Below are positions 1 to 7,802 of a DNA stretch of 52,573 nucleotides, in pieces. The stretch is from Cyclobacteriaceae bacterium (GTDB lineage: Bacteria > Bacteroidota > Bacteroidia > Cytophagales > Cyclobacteriaceae). The number at the start of each line of letters is the position of its first letter. Position 1 is the first letter of the stretch. The notes under the pieces are model-generated. The model saw only the letters and a program-made list of their open reading frames with translations. It had not been told where the DNA came from and searched no databases. The position numbers and the translations under genes were made by a program. The stretch covers positions 1 through 52,573 of the forward strand of contig JAPZUF010000026.1 of assembly GCA_027533395.1 (NCBI GenBank), in the 5' to 3' direction.

Positions 1-136
1 AAACAAAGAAAACGTAAACTAAAAACAAGGCCATCAACAACCAGAAAAACTATATCGTTACAACATCAAAAAGTGAGTTAACTTTTGGTGGTCACTTTAC
101 CGCGAAAAAAGGTGGTCACTTTACGCGGAATTTCCA
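1..136 (+). mobile_element. Right end of an IS21-like insertion sequence
   Basis: Two near-identical 20-nt direct repeats occur at 87-106 and 111-130. Both begin GGTGGTCACTTTAC and are spaced 24 bp apart, which fits the multiple terminal repeats of IS21-family elements. Read on the minus strand the tip would start TGGAAATTCCGCG at 136, giving the TG...CA ends expected of the family. Codons 1-78 form an open frame with a very basic translation (begins KQRKRKLKTRPS) and a TAA stop at 79-81; this could be the last 26 codons of a transposition gene. The rest of the element lies outside the window, so the other end and the target duplication cannot be seen. The family assignment is from memory of end sequences, not a search. 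Confidence 0.55.
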
Positions 137-145
137 ATATATAGC

Positions 146-1645
146 ATGATCGAAGTTAGCGGGATAATTTATTATGTAAAGATTGAAGACACTACATTGC
201 AGATTTATTCCCTGAACAAGGATTTAAACAAAGCCTTAATATATAGTAGCTTAATTAATAAAACTGGAGAATATCCTACTTTAATTGAAGGATTAAATGA
301 TGACATCTACTTGCTTACACATAGTCAAGGACAGAATCAATTAGGTTCTATTGTTTCAATTAAATTAGATGGTTCCCAGTTTACTACACTTCATGAATTT
401 TCACAAAGACATTCACAATATTTTCTTACTAAAGTTGACAATAGCTATTTTGGAATAATCTCTAATAATAATTACAATAGTGCATTATTTGAGTTTAGCC
501 CGATTAATGGTTTTGAATTGATCCATGAGTTTAATCACGAGTTCAACATAAATTGTAAACTAACTTATTTTGAAAATTCTTTATACGGCATTTACGATGG
601 TGGAGATGCTAATCGCGGAAGGATTTTTAAAATTGCAACTGATGGCACTTCATTTGAATTAATAAAATCATTTACCGAAGAAACCTCACCTATGTACACA
701 AGTTGGTGGGGCGAGTTAAATTTGTTACCAGATAATTCATTTATAGGATCATTGTCTGTTAGTGGTGAAAATAAGGGAGCACAAATATTTAGAGTAATAA
801 ATGACACATTCATACCAATCTTTGATTTTCCTTATAATAATTCCATAACAGGAAATTTCCTACTTCATGTCCGCCAACCCCAAACCATCACCTTCAATGC
901 TATTAACAACAAACAAATTGGTGATGTGTTTGAACTTGAAGCAAGCACAAACTCAGGTTTGCCTGTAACGTTTACAAGTTCTAGTCCCAACATACTTTCA
1001 ATTAACGGAACAACGGCTACTGTACATGCAGCGGGTGAAGTTACCATCACGGCCAAGGCTGCTGGTAATGATGTATATTTAGAGGCGTATGATGTAACGC
1101 AAGTTTTTTCAACTTCTCGTTTAACACAAACAATCACCTTCAACGCTATCGGCAATAAACAAATTGGTGATGTGTTTGAGTTAGTAGCAACTTCATCATC
1201 AGGTTTGCCTGTAATGTTTACAAGTTCTAATCCGAACATAGTTTCAATCAATGGAGCAACGGCTACTGTATTGGCAGCCGGTGAGGTTACGCTAACAGCA
1301 AAACAAGAAGGAAACGATGTTTATTTGCAAGCAAATGATGTAACACAAAATCTATTAGTTATTGTTTTGGATGTTCAGCCTGAAGAAAACTTTTATATCA
1401 GCGAGCCTTATCCTAATCCGAATGACGGAACTTGCATCAATTTTAATATAAAGCAACCATCTGGTGTTTCCTTAAACATTTATCTAAATACACTTTTAGG
1501 TAGCGAGTTAGGAAATACAACCTTATTTGCTAACGGTGAAGATGAGAAAGTTTGTATTGCGAGTAATCTAAAACAAGGAACTTATTTAGTTTCTATAAAA
1601 AGTTCTACAGGTTTTGTAAAAGTGTATAAGGTTGTTGTTCCTTAA
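146..1645 (+). CDS. T9SS-sorted surface protein, probably 5'-truncated by an IS
   Basis: The N-terminal part (about residues 45-225) has repeats like those of choice-of-anchor GloVer proteins (pattern G-IF-I--DG-(S/T)F--(I/L)--F). Two near-identical modules of about 75 residues follow (about 250-325 and 327-402). Each starts QTITFNAI and ends with GEVT-TAK--GNDVYL, which is bacterial Ig-like. The C-terminus from about residue 415 is a type A T9SS sorting domain with the YPNPNDG motif and a KVYKVVVP end, so the protein should be exported through T9SS. There is no signal peptide at or near the first ATG, and the frame runs open upstream into the IS end (stop at 74-76). I infer that the IS removed the promoter, signal sequence and N-terminus. 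The remaining product probably cannot be secreted. Confidence 0.75.
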   Translation: MIEVSGIIYYVKIEDTTLQIYSLNKDLNKALIYSSLINKTGEYPTLIEGLNDDIYLLTHSQGQNQLGSIVSIKLDGSQFTTLHEFSQRHSQYFLTKVDNSYFGIISNNNYNSALFEFSPINGFELIHEFNHEFNINCKLTYFENSLYGIYDGGDANRGRIFKIATDGTSFELIKSFTEETSPMYTSWWGELNLLPDNSFIGSLSVSGENKGAQIFRVINDTFIPIFDFPYNNSITGNFLLHVRQPQTITFNAINNKQIGDVFELEASTNSGLPVTFTSSSPNILSINGTTATVHAAGEVTITAKAAGNDVYLEAYDVTQVFSTSRLTQTITFNAIGNKQIGDVFELVATSSSGLPVMFTSSNPNIVSINGATATVLAAGEVTLTAKQEGNDVYLQANDVTQNLLVIVLDVQPEENFYISEPYPNPNDGTCINFNIKQPSGVSLNIYLNTLLGSELGNTTLFANGEDEKVCIASNLKQGTYLVSIKSSTGFVKVYKVVVP

Positions 1646-1667
1646 CTAAAATGAGGATAGCAAATTG

Positions 1668-1696
1668 AAAAAGCAGTTGAGGACCAACTGCTTTTT
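1668..1696. terminator. Bidirectional Rho-independent terminator
   Basis: A perfect 12-bp stem (AAAAAGCAGTTG at 1668-1679, CAACTGCTTTTT at 1685-1696) encloses a 5-nt loop, with T-runs on both strands. It lies between the convergent T9SS protein and H-NOX genes and can serve both. Confidence 0.9.
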
Positions 1697-1700
1697 TTAT

Positions 1701-2234
1701 TCAATTTTTTGTCATACTGATGCGTAATATCGTTGCCTCTCCTTGTTGAGATTGTACTATTTGTAACGGTTGATTATAAGCTTTGGAAAAGCCGGAGATT
1801 ACCCCTTTTCCAAATGCTATAATGCCTCTGGGTGATCGATAAGAAATTTCAACAGCATTTGATTGTATTCTTTTGCAGTTAAGTTTTGGCGGGTCAGCTA
1901 GTTTATCAGCAAAACGAACTGCCTTATGCATCGTGTTTTCTGTATGTTCTAGCAAATCAATTACTGTCCACTCAGGCTTGATGGAATGCGAATAAATTTT
2001 AATTAACTGTGGTGCCATATATTCACCAAAGCTGAATAAAATTTGATCTCCGGGTACGTTCAATGTTTTTTCAGCAGCCTGCAAAATGCTAAATAGAAAT
2101 TTGTCGTCATACATTTTGGTTGGAAGGAAAATAGGTGTTTCACTACCTGATGCTTTTTCAATTTGTTCCCACACAGCATGACCATGATTTTTAGTCACAA
2201 ATTGTTCGAGTTGATTAAAGATGAGTCCGTGCAT
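1701..2234 (-). CDS. H-NOX (heme nitric oxide/oxygen binding) protein, stand-alone
   Basis: The 177-residue product starts MHGLIFNQLEQF, the usual H-NOX opening. An upstream in-frame ATG at 2297 would add 21 residues with no family match, so I chose 2234. His103 in the ENTMHKAV segment fits the proximal heme ligand. Pro116 fits the conserved heme-distorting proline. Tyr132, Ser134 and Arg136 form the Y-S-R motif that binds the heme propionates. The position matching Tyr140 of the Thermoanaerobacter protein is Phe141, so the distal pocket lacks the O2-stabilising tyrosine. By family knowledge this predicts NO binding with O2 exclusion. H-NOX proteins usually signal to a histidine kinase or diguanylate cyclase encoded next door; none is adjacent here. 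It is cytosolic, and the output partner is unknown. Confidence 0.88.
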   Translation of the reverse strand: MHGLIFNQLEQFVTKNHGHAVWEQIEKASGSETPIFLPTKMYDDKFLFSILQAAEKTLNVPGDQILFSFGEYMAPQLIKIYSHSIKPEWTVIDLLEHTENTMHKAVRFADKLADPPKLNCKRIQSNAVEISYRSPRGIIAFGKGVISGFSKAYNQPLQIVQSQQGEATILRISMTKN

Positions 2235-2421
2235 AAATTTGGTTTTGCTAAAAAGGTAGATACATTTTTTTATACTCTTTTTTAGCGTGCCATGCATAGT
2301 ATTCTGTGAACCTATTGATAAAAAAAGTCCATAGAAAGTGCTTTCCGGATTATTCGAAACCTTTATCGCTCAGCTATAAGAGCGAGAGGAAAGTGGGATT
2401 TTTACAGCGTAAATAACGTAC

Positions 2422-3105
2422 TCAATCAATATAAAACCGATTTTCACCAGGTAAATAATACGATAGCTGCGCGCCACTTTTAATCATTTCATTCACCCAA
2501 AATTTGTTGCTGATGTAAAAGGTTTTAGCACTATTTTCAATTTGAAAAGATAAATAGATGTCAACTTTAAAGGGAGAATTCTCTTCTTTGTACAAATATT
2601 TTTTTACTGGCAAATTTCCATTGAGTACGCTTTCTACTTTAGTTGTACTTTCGGGTAATTTGGTTCGCATTTCTACTAGAAATCCTTTGCTATTTTCTAT
2701 AAAAGTTTTTCCAATGATAATGTCGCTGTTGTTTTCGTTTTGAATAGTACCATTGGTTCTGCTTCTATCCCAAGTTACGCCATCCACAATTTCATGTTGA
2801 GAACCTCCTTCTATTAAATCTACAGTTTGAATGTTTTTAAATAAGGAGCGAGATTGTCCATTAATAACAACAGCAGAACTTTTCCAGTTAACAGAAATAG
2901 CTTCTTTTAATTTATTAAAAACAGTGAGCTTGATTGGTCCGTTTGCTCCGGCAAATCGATAAACAATTTTTAAGCTATCGTTTTCCCAGGTAAATGCATT
3001 CTGTTGATCACGAGGTAAGGGGCTATCGAGTGCAACAAATTGGAAACCTGTGCAAGAAGCGAGCAAAAGAATGATACAAATACTGCACAATGAGTTTATT
3101 TTCAT
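2422..3105 (-). CDS. Predicted lipoprotein of unknown function
   Basis: From the chosen ATG at 3105 the product has 227 residues and a clear lipoprotein signal (LLLASC lipobox, Cys near residue 17). The frame extends further upstream, but that would bury the signal and overlap the neighbouring gene. The mature part looks beta-rich. A Trp appears in NWKSSAVVING and there are many Asn/Ser residues; I recognise no domain. It sits 11 bp downstream of the membrane protein gene at 3117-3752 on the same strand, so the two are probably co-transcribed. The 187 bp upstream of the H-NOX start (2235-2421) hold no gene. Confidence 0.7.
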   Translation of the reverse strand: MKINSLCSICIILLLASCTGFQFVALDSPLPRDQQNAFTWENDSLKIVYRFAGANGPIKLTVFNKLKEAISVNWKSSAVVINGQSRSLFKNIQTVDLIEGGSQHEIVDGVTWDRSRTNGTIQNENNSDIIIGKTFIENSKGFLVEMRTKLPESTTKVESVLNGNLPVKKYLYKEENSPFKVDIYLSFQIENSAKTFYISNKFWVNEMIKSGAQLSYYLPGENRFYID

Positions 3106-3116
3106 CTTAAAAAATT

Positions 3117-3752
3117 TTATTTGTAAACAATCAAATAAAATGCCAGCCATAGAAAGAAAATGAAAAAGTAACCACAAGCCACAATCAGCCATGCAATCTT
3201 TTTCTCTTTTCTTGCCCAATAATGCACACCATACACCAAAGCGAACCAATATACAATTTCGAAAACATTAATGGCTCGGGCGGGGTAAGCCCATCTTTTG
3301 TCCATCGCAGTATAATCAAAAAAATGTATCAGGGATAAAGGATAAAAACCACGAATGCTATAATAGTCAGGGTCAGTATCCACAAACAAAAACCAAACGA
3401 TTTTTATCAATTCCGGAATTAAGAATACAAACTCTGCTGCCAAAACAATACCCCAACTTTGGGCATACGTAATACGATAGCCAAACATGAAGCAGCCCAC
3501 CCAAATCAAAAAACCGATTACGGTAAATTTCCAGAGATAAATCAGGGGAATAGATAAGAATTGTAAGCCACTGATTATTCGTAAAATCATACCTTCGGGC
3601 CGGTCTTGTAAAAACTCAAAGGCCGCAGTTTCGTTTTCTATAAAGTCTTTCTTTATGTACAATAAAAGAGCGGAAAGAGCACAAAGTAGCAGAAACACCA
3701 CTCTTTTATCGGCAGCATAAAATGGATTTTCAGGATTTGAGGTTGAATTCAT
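3117..3752 (-). CDS. Multi-pass membrane protein of unknown function
   Basis: The 211-residue product has about five hydrophobic spans: roughly 17-33, 62-90, 98-122, 163-178 and 187-210. The central loop contains a DTDPDYYSIRGFYPLSL segment. The overall look is like the Yip1-type integral membrane proteins annotated in this phylum, but I see no diagnostic motif. It is the first gene of a two-gene operon with the downstream lipoprotein. It starts 21 bp from the divergent TPR gene at 3774, so both promoters must be packed into, or overlap, the coding ends. Confidence 0.65.
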   Translation of the reverse strand: MNSTSNPENPFYAADKRVVFLLLCALSALLLYIKKDFIENETAAFEFLQDRPEGMILRIISGLQFLSIPLIYLWKFTVIGFLIWVGCFMFGYRITYAQSWGIVLAAEFVFLIPELIKIVWFLFVDTDPDYYSIRGFYPLSLIHFFDYTAMDKRWAYPARAINVFEIVYWFALVYGVHYWARKEKKIAWLIVACGYFFIFFLWLAFYLIVYK

Positions 3753-3773
3753 ATCTTTTCAATGAAATAGCTT

Positions 3774-4970
3774 ATGAAAGTAAAGTATTGCAGTTTATTA
3801 TTTTTTTTATTGGTCGCAGTTGGTTCCGTTAAAGCACAGCAAAATGCTAAAAAAGATACAACTATTATCTTGCTCTCAGATTTATCTATTCAAATTGAGT
3901 GTGCTCAGGCGCTAGAGAATCTTTATAATTTCAACTTTCCTCAAGCTGAGCAACAATTTCGATGGCTCAAACAAAAATACAAGTGGCATCCGCTTCCGTA
4001 TTTTCTAATGGGTTTAATTGAATGGTGGAAAATAATGCCCAACATTTTAGATAAAACCTATGACGAAAGTTTTTTGGCTTACATGGATACCACCATTATG
4101 GTATCAGAGAATTTATATAAAAAGTATCCGGCCTATAAAGTAGAAGCAACTTTTTTTCTGGCTGCGGCTTATGGATTTAAAGGCAGGTTATATTCTGAAG
4201 AAGGTCGCCATCAATGGAGAAAAGCGGCATCGGCAGGTAAGCAAGCTTTAAACTATTTAGAAGAAAGTAAAGGGTATCATTCACTAAGTCCTGAGCTTTT
4301 ATTTGGAGATGCTTTGTATAATTATTTTTCTGTGTGGGTACCTGAAAACTATTCTGCATTGAAACCCATTATGTGGTTTTTTCCAAAAGGTGATAAAGCA
4401 CTTGGATTAAAACAACTTCGTGAAGTTTCTTATAATGCTTTTTATACAAGAACTGAAGCAATGGTATGGCTGATGCGCATTCAAAATAGTTATGAAAATA
4501 ATAATCGAGAAGCCATGCATTTGAGTGAATATCTATACACAACTTATCCTAACAATCCATTTTTTCATCGGTACTATGCACGCGTCTTATATGCCAACGG
4601 TAGATTTACGCAAGCAGAGCCAGTCTGTAAAAAGATATTAGAAAAAATCGATTCTGCACAAGTTGGCTATGAAGCTACAAGTGGAAGATATGCTGCGTTT
4701 TTCTTAGGACAAATTCATGAAGCGCGCGGTAAGTTAGAGGATGCTAAAAATTACTACTTAAAAAGTAAATTGTATTCTGAAAAAGTAAACGCCACTGATG
4801 CAGGATATTACCTCTATACTTTAATCAGTTTAGGTGAGATTGCCGAGAAACAAGGTAACAAAGCTGAAGCAAAAAAATATTTTACTGAAGTAAAAAAACG
4901 CTCCAATAGAAAAGATGAAACTTTTAAAGATGCGAAGAAGCGATTAAAGAAGTTAGAAAAGAACGATTAA
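3774..4970 (+). CDS. Exported tetratricopeptide-repeat protein
   Basis: The 398-residue product has a signal peptide (hydrophobic residues 6-20, then KAQQ). The body is helical, with TPR-like pairs at about 45-85, 250-290, 300-335 and 345-395. Examples are the segments FFHRYYARVLYANGRFTQAE and LISLGEIAEKQGNKAEAKKY. The N-terminal half has the FPQAEQQFRWLKQKY layout of IML2-like TPR proteins in Bacteroidota. The likely role is a periplasmic or outer-membrane-associated scaffold; no enzyme motif is visible. Its stop is 4 bp from the stop of the convergent rlmB gene. Confidence 0.75.
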   Translation: MKVKYCSLLFFLLVAVGSVKAQQNAKKDTTIILLSDLSIQIECAQALENLYNFNFPQAEQQFRWLKQKYKWHPLPYFLMGLIEWWKIMPNILDKTYDESFLAYMDTTIMVSENLYKKYPAYKVEATFFLAAAYGFKGRLYSEEGRHQWRKAASAGKQALNYLEESKGYHSLSPELLFGDALYNYFSVWVPENYSALKPIMWFFPKGDKALGLKQLREVSYNAFYTRTEAMVWLMRIQNSYENNNREAMHLSEYLYTTYPNNPFFHRYYARVLYANGRFTQAEPVCKKILEKIDSAQVGYEATSGRYAAFFLGQIHEARGKLEDAKNYYLKSKLYSEKVNATDAGYYLYTLISLGEIAEKQGNKAEAKKYFTEVKKRSNRKDETFKDAKKRLKKLEKND

Positions 4971-4974
4971 GCTT

Positions 4975-5718
4975 TTACTTTTTGCTTTCGCGTTGACGAA
5001 CAATTTCATACATAGCAATACCAGCTGCAACAGAAACATTGAGTGAGCCAATTTTACCTTTCATGGGAATGGCAGCCAAGGCATCAGCTTCCTTTAACAG
5101 CATATCAGAAATACCATCTTCTTCCGAACCCATAATAATGGCAACAGGTCCTTCGCAGTTGGTTTCGTAAAGCAAAGATTTTGTTTTCTCTGTGCAGGCG
5201 ATAATTTTTAAACCTTGCTCACGCAAAGAACGAATCGTTTTCTTTAAATCTCTTTCTCTGCAAACAGGCACAAAATTTAATGCACCGGCAGAAGTTTTTA
5301 CAGCATCACTAGTGATAGGTGCGTTACCTTTTTCACCAATTACAATTGCATGGATACCGGCACATTCTGCAGTTCGCGCAATGGCTCCAAAGTTTCTTAC
5401 ATCTGTTACTCTGTCTACAATTAAAACAAATGGGTCTTGTCCATTGGTATAAGTTTGATGAATGATGTTATCTAAGTTAGCATATTGAATGGCAGATAGC
5501 ACACTGATGACACCTTGGTGATTTTTGGTAGATAATCTTTTTAACTTATCCGGATGCGTGGGTAGAATAGGAATGTCATGTTCTTTTGCGAGAGCAAATA
5601 ATTCTTTTACCAATTCATTGGCTAAGCCATGTTGCACCATAATCTTTTCAACTTCTCTTCCAGCGCGTATGGCTTCGATTACGGCACGTGTTCCGTAAAT
5701 CATATCTTTTTTTTCCAT
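4975..5718 (-). CDS. rlmB: 23S rRNA (guanosine-2'-O-)-methyltransferase RlmB, SpoU family
   Basis: The 247-residue product is of normal length for the family. Residues 1-75 form the SpoU substrate-binding domain. The SPOUT catalytic domain follows with motif 1 (NFGAIARTAE, from 109), motif 2 (IMGSEEDGI, 195-203) and motif 3 (IPMKGKIGSLNVSVA, 217-231), the residues that form the knotted SAM site. It uses S-adenosylmethionine to 2'-O-methylate a guanosine in the peptidyl-transferase region of 23S rRNA. It lies 9 bp after the GWxTD gene, a pairing I recall from other Bacteroidota. The related tRNA-modifying SpoU enzymes are the main alternative. Confidence 0.9.
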   Translation of the reverse strand: MEKKDMIYGTRAVIEAIRAGREVEKIMVQHGLANELVKELFALAKEHDIPILPTHPDKLKRLSTKNHQGVISVLSAIQYANLDNIIHQTYTNGQDPFVLIVDRVTDVRNFGAIARTAECAGIHAIVIGEKGNAPITSDAVKTSAGALNFVPVCRERDLKKTIRSLREQGLKIIACTEKTKSLLYETNCEGPVAIIMGSEEDGISDMLLKEADALAAIPMKGKIGSLNVSVAAGIAMYEIVRQRESKK

Positions 5719-5727
5719 GATAAAGAA

Positions 5728-6876
5728 TTAAAATCTTGCGTTTCGGTTTAGGTCAACAGCCTCAAGCCAAATAGATTCCAGTTTCTTTTTTCTGATTAAC
5801 ACAAAGTTATCCGGATCGAAAAGGGTAGGTGTTTGTACAAAGGTAAAGGATACTTTGTCGCCTTGTGTACGATATTCCCAAATTTCGCTGGTTTGTGTTC
5901 TGTAAACTGCATCGGGTAAACCAAAAATGGTGAAGATCATGCCGCGGTCTGTTTTCCAACCTTCTTTGTAGCTGCTAAAAAAAGCATTAGCCAATTCAAC
6001 TCGCTTAAAATAATTGCGCATAAAGAGTTTGGCTCGTTCAGCATCGCCTGTAATGGCCAAGATGCTTCGATCAAAAGAACGCTTATCACCATTAGCTAAA
6101 ACAATTTTATTGAATTCTGCTTTTGTAGTAACATAAGTAAACGGTGCCGTAAGCGAGGTAAGTTTCCGAAACTTGGGATAATCATCTTCTACGCGTATGG
6201 CAGCAAATTCTTTAGAAGATGAATTTTTCTGTATTACATACAAGCCTATTTTGTTTGCAATAAAAGAAGACGAAACTGTAAAAATAGAATCAGCATTTAA
6301 GGTTTGTGAAACCATCGATTGTGCTTCGGCATAAGGAGGACTCGCTGCCGGAAAATTCTCCTTATAATAATTTACTAAGAATGAAGAATGATGCTGATAA
6401 ATTGAAATTTTACTGCCGATGCTTGCATTTTTTTGAAGTGAAACAGAATCGTTTACGAGAGGAATTAAACGATTAATCAATTCTTTTTTGCAATCTGTAA
6501 AGTAAAGCCAGGCTTGTTTTTTTTGAAGGTATAATATTCTGGCCACAAGGTAGGTGTTACTTTCTGCAAGTGTAAATCTGCCAGATAGGAACTTTTCGGT
6601 TTGATGAAAGTAAGTGATGGCAGGTTTGATTTCTTTTCCTTCTTTATCACTTAAACCTTCATATTGAAAGAAGTTGAGCTGATAGTCTGAAGCCGAGCGA
6701 GGACTTTCAAATTCTACATTGAAAAAGATTTGAATGGAATCGGAAGATAAGTTTTGCTTGCGTATAACCAGGTCAAAACCATTCTCTTGTACATATTGAT
6801 ATTGGTAGTTGATGTTGTTTAGAGCTTGCCCAAACACACCACAAGGAATTAAGAAGAAGAGAAATAATCTTTTCAT
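5728..6876 (-). CDS. GWxTD domain-containing secreted protein
   Basis: The 382-residue product has an N-terminal signal peptide (MKRLFLFFLIPCGVFGQA). The C-terminal third carries the defining motif GWKTDRGMIFTIFG, followed by LPDAVYRTQTSEIWEYR. This family is widespread in Bacteroidota and is found in the envelope; its biochemical role is unknown. The middle part is beta-rich with no further motif. It is the upstream gene of a probable operon with rlmB and is divergent from the methyltransferase at 6951. Confidence 0.85.
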   Translation of the reverse strand: MKRLFLFFLIPCGVFGQALNNINYQYQYVQENGFDLVIRKQNLSSDSIQIFFNVEFESPRSASDYQLNFFQYEGLSDKEGKEIKPAITYFHQTEKFLSGRFTLAESNTYLVARILYLQKKQAWLYFTDCKKELINRLIPLVNDSVSLQKNASIGSKISIYQHHSSFLVNYYKENFPAASPPYAEAQSMVSQTLNADSIFTVSSSFIANKIGLYVIQKNSSSKEFAAIRVEDDYPKFRKLTSLTAPFTYVTTKAEFNKIVLANGDKRSFDRSILAITGDAERAKLFMRNYFKRVELANAFFSSYKEGWKTDRGMIFTIFGLPDAVYRTQTSEIWEYRTQGDKVSFTFVQTPTLFDPDNFVLIRKKKLESIWLEAVDLNRNARF

Positions 6877-6922
6877 ACTTTAAAATAAAGGTAAAACAAG
6901 CAAATTAGAGCATGCGATACAC

Positions 6923-6930
6923 TATTTTTG
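6923..6930 (+). promoter_or_regulatory. Candidate -7 promoter element (TATTTTTG)
   Basis: TATTTTTG matches the Bacteroidota -7 consensus TAnnTTTG. It lies 20 bp before the ATG of the methyltransferase gene. No good TTTG element is seen at the usual spacing upstream, so confidence is modest. Confidence 0.4.
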
Positions 6931-6950
6931 TTGTCACAAATTGATGCGCT

Positions 6951-7724
6951 ATGTCTGTTTATACAACTGAAATTACTTCGGATAAGATAATCTCAGATAA
7001 TCCTATTCATCAACGATTATTCAAGGCATATGTTGCTGCTCAACCTTATATAAAAGGTGCAGTTTTAGAAGTTGGCTGTGGCGAAGGTCGCGGCTTCGAT
7101 TTGCTTATACCGGCTTCAACAACTTTTACTGCGGTAGATAAGATAGAATCGGCATTAGCAACGCTTCGTTCAAAACATCCCTCAGCGCAACTCATCAGCA
7201 TGAATTTACCGCCTTTACATGGTTTAGCAGATAATGCTTACGATGTGGTAGTAAGTTTTCAAGTAATTGAACACATCGAAGATGATTTGTTTTACTTGCA
7301 AGAAATTGCACGAGTTTTAAAACCTGGAGGCACAGCTTTGATAACTACCCCCAATCGCAAAATGTCTTTAACACGTAACCCTTGGCACATACGCGAATAC
7401 TTGGCTGATGAATTAAAACAACTCGGACAAAAGGTTTTTGCTGATGTACAAGTTAAAGGCATTACAGGCAACGAAAAAGTGATGGCTTACCATGCAGCTA
7501 ATAAAAAATCGGTTGAAAGAATTACACGTTGGGATTTCCTCAACTTACAATACAGATTGCCTGCTGTCTTTTTGCGTTTGCCTTACGAAATTCTCAATCG
7601 CTTAAATAGAAATAAATTGCATCATGCTGATACCTCATTGGTACAATCGATTACGCACGAAGATTTTTTAGTGGTAGAGGATGCAAGTGATGCCTTGGAT
7701 TTGTTTATGTTAGTAAGAAAATAA
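6951..7724 (+). CDS. Class I SAM-dependent methyltransferase
   Basis: The 257-residue product has a Rossmann methyltransferase core. Motif I is VLEVGCGEGRG (about 38-48), an acidic TAVDKIE follows for the SAM ribose, and then VVSFQVIEHIEDD (motif post II) and the ARVLKPGGTALITTPN motif III region (about 120-136). This is the UbiE/Methyltransf_11 type. The substrate is not evident. The proline-rich NRKMSLTRNPWHIREY segment is shared with methyltransferases of surface-polysaccharide clusters, but no such cluster is adjacent. A strong terminator follows the gene. Confidence 0.82.
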   Translation: MSVYTTEITSDKIISDNPIHQRLFKAYVAAQPYIKGAVLEVGCGEGRGFDLLIPASTTFTAVDKIESALATLRSKHPSAQLISMNLPPLHGLADNAYDVVVSFQVIEHIEDDLFYLQEIARVLKPGGTALITTPNRKMSLTRNPWHIREYLADELKQLGQKVFADVQVKGITGNEKVMAYHAANKKSVERITRWDFLNLQYRLPAVFLRLPYEILNRLNRNKLHHADTSLVQSITHEDFLVVEDASDALDLFMLVRK

Positions 7725-7750
7725 AATCCTAATTAACTTATTCATCAAGA

Positions 7751-7781
7751 AAAACGCCTGCTTTGTTCGAGCAGGCGTTTT
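7751..7781. terminator. Bidirectional Rho-independent terminator
   Basis: A perfect 12-bp GC-containing stem (AAAACGCCTGCT and AGCAGGCGTTTT) encloses a 7-nt loop. It sits between the convergent methyltransferase and DUF2723 genes and has A/T-runs suited to termination in both directions. Confidence 0.9.
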
Positions 7782-7802
7782 GCTTATTTCATATTGAGTT
7801 AA

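Noticed and set aside
865-1251. Minus-strand open frame of 128 codons inside the T9SS protein gene
   Set aside because: It mirrors the two Ig-like repeats of the plus-strand gene; translation shows no protein-like features.
2340-2400. Hairpin CGCTC / GAGCG between lipoprotein and H-NOX as a terminator
   Set aside because: The stem has only 5 bp and there is no clear T-run on the relevant strand.
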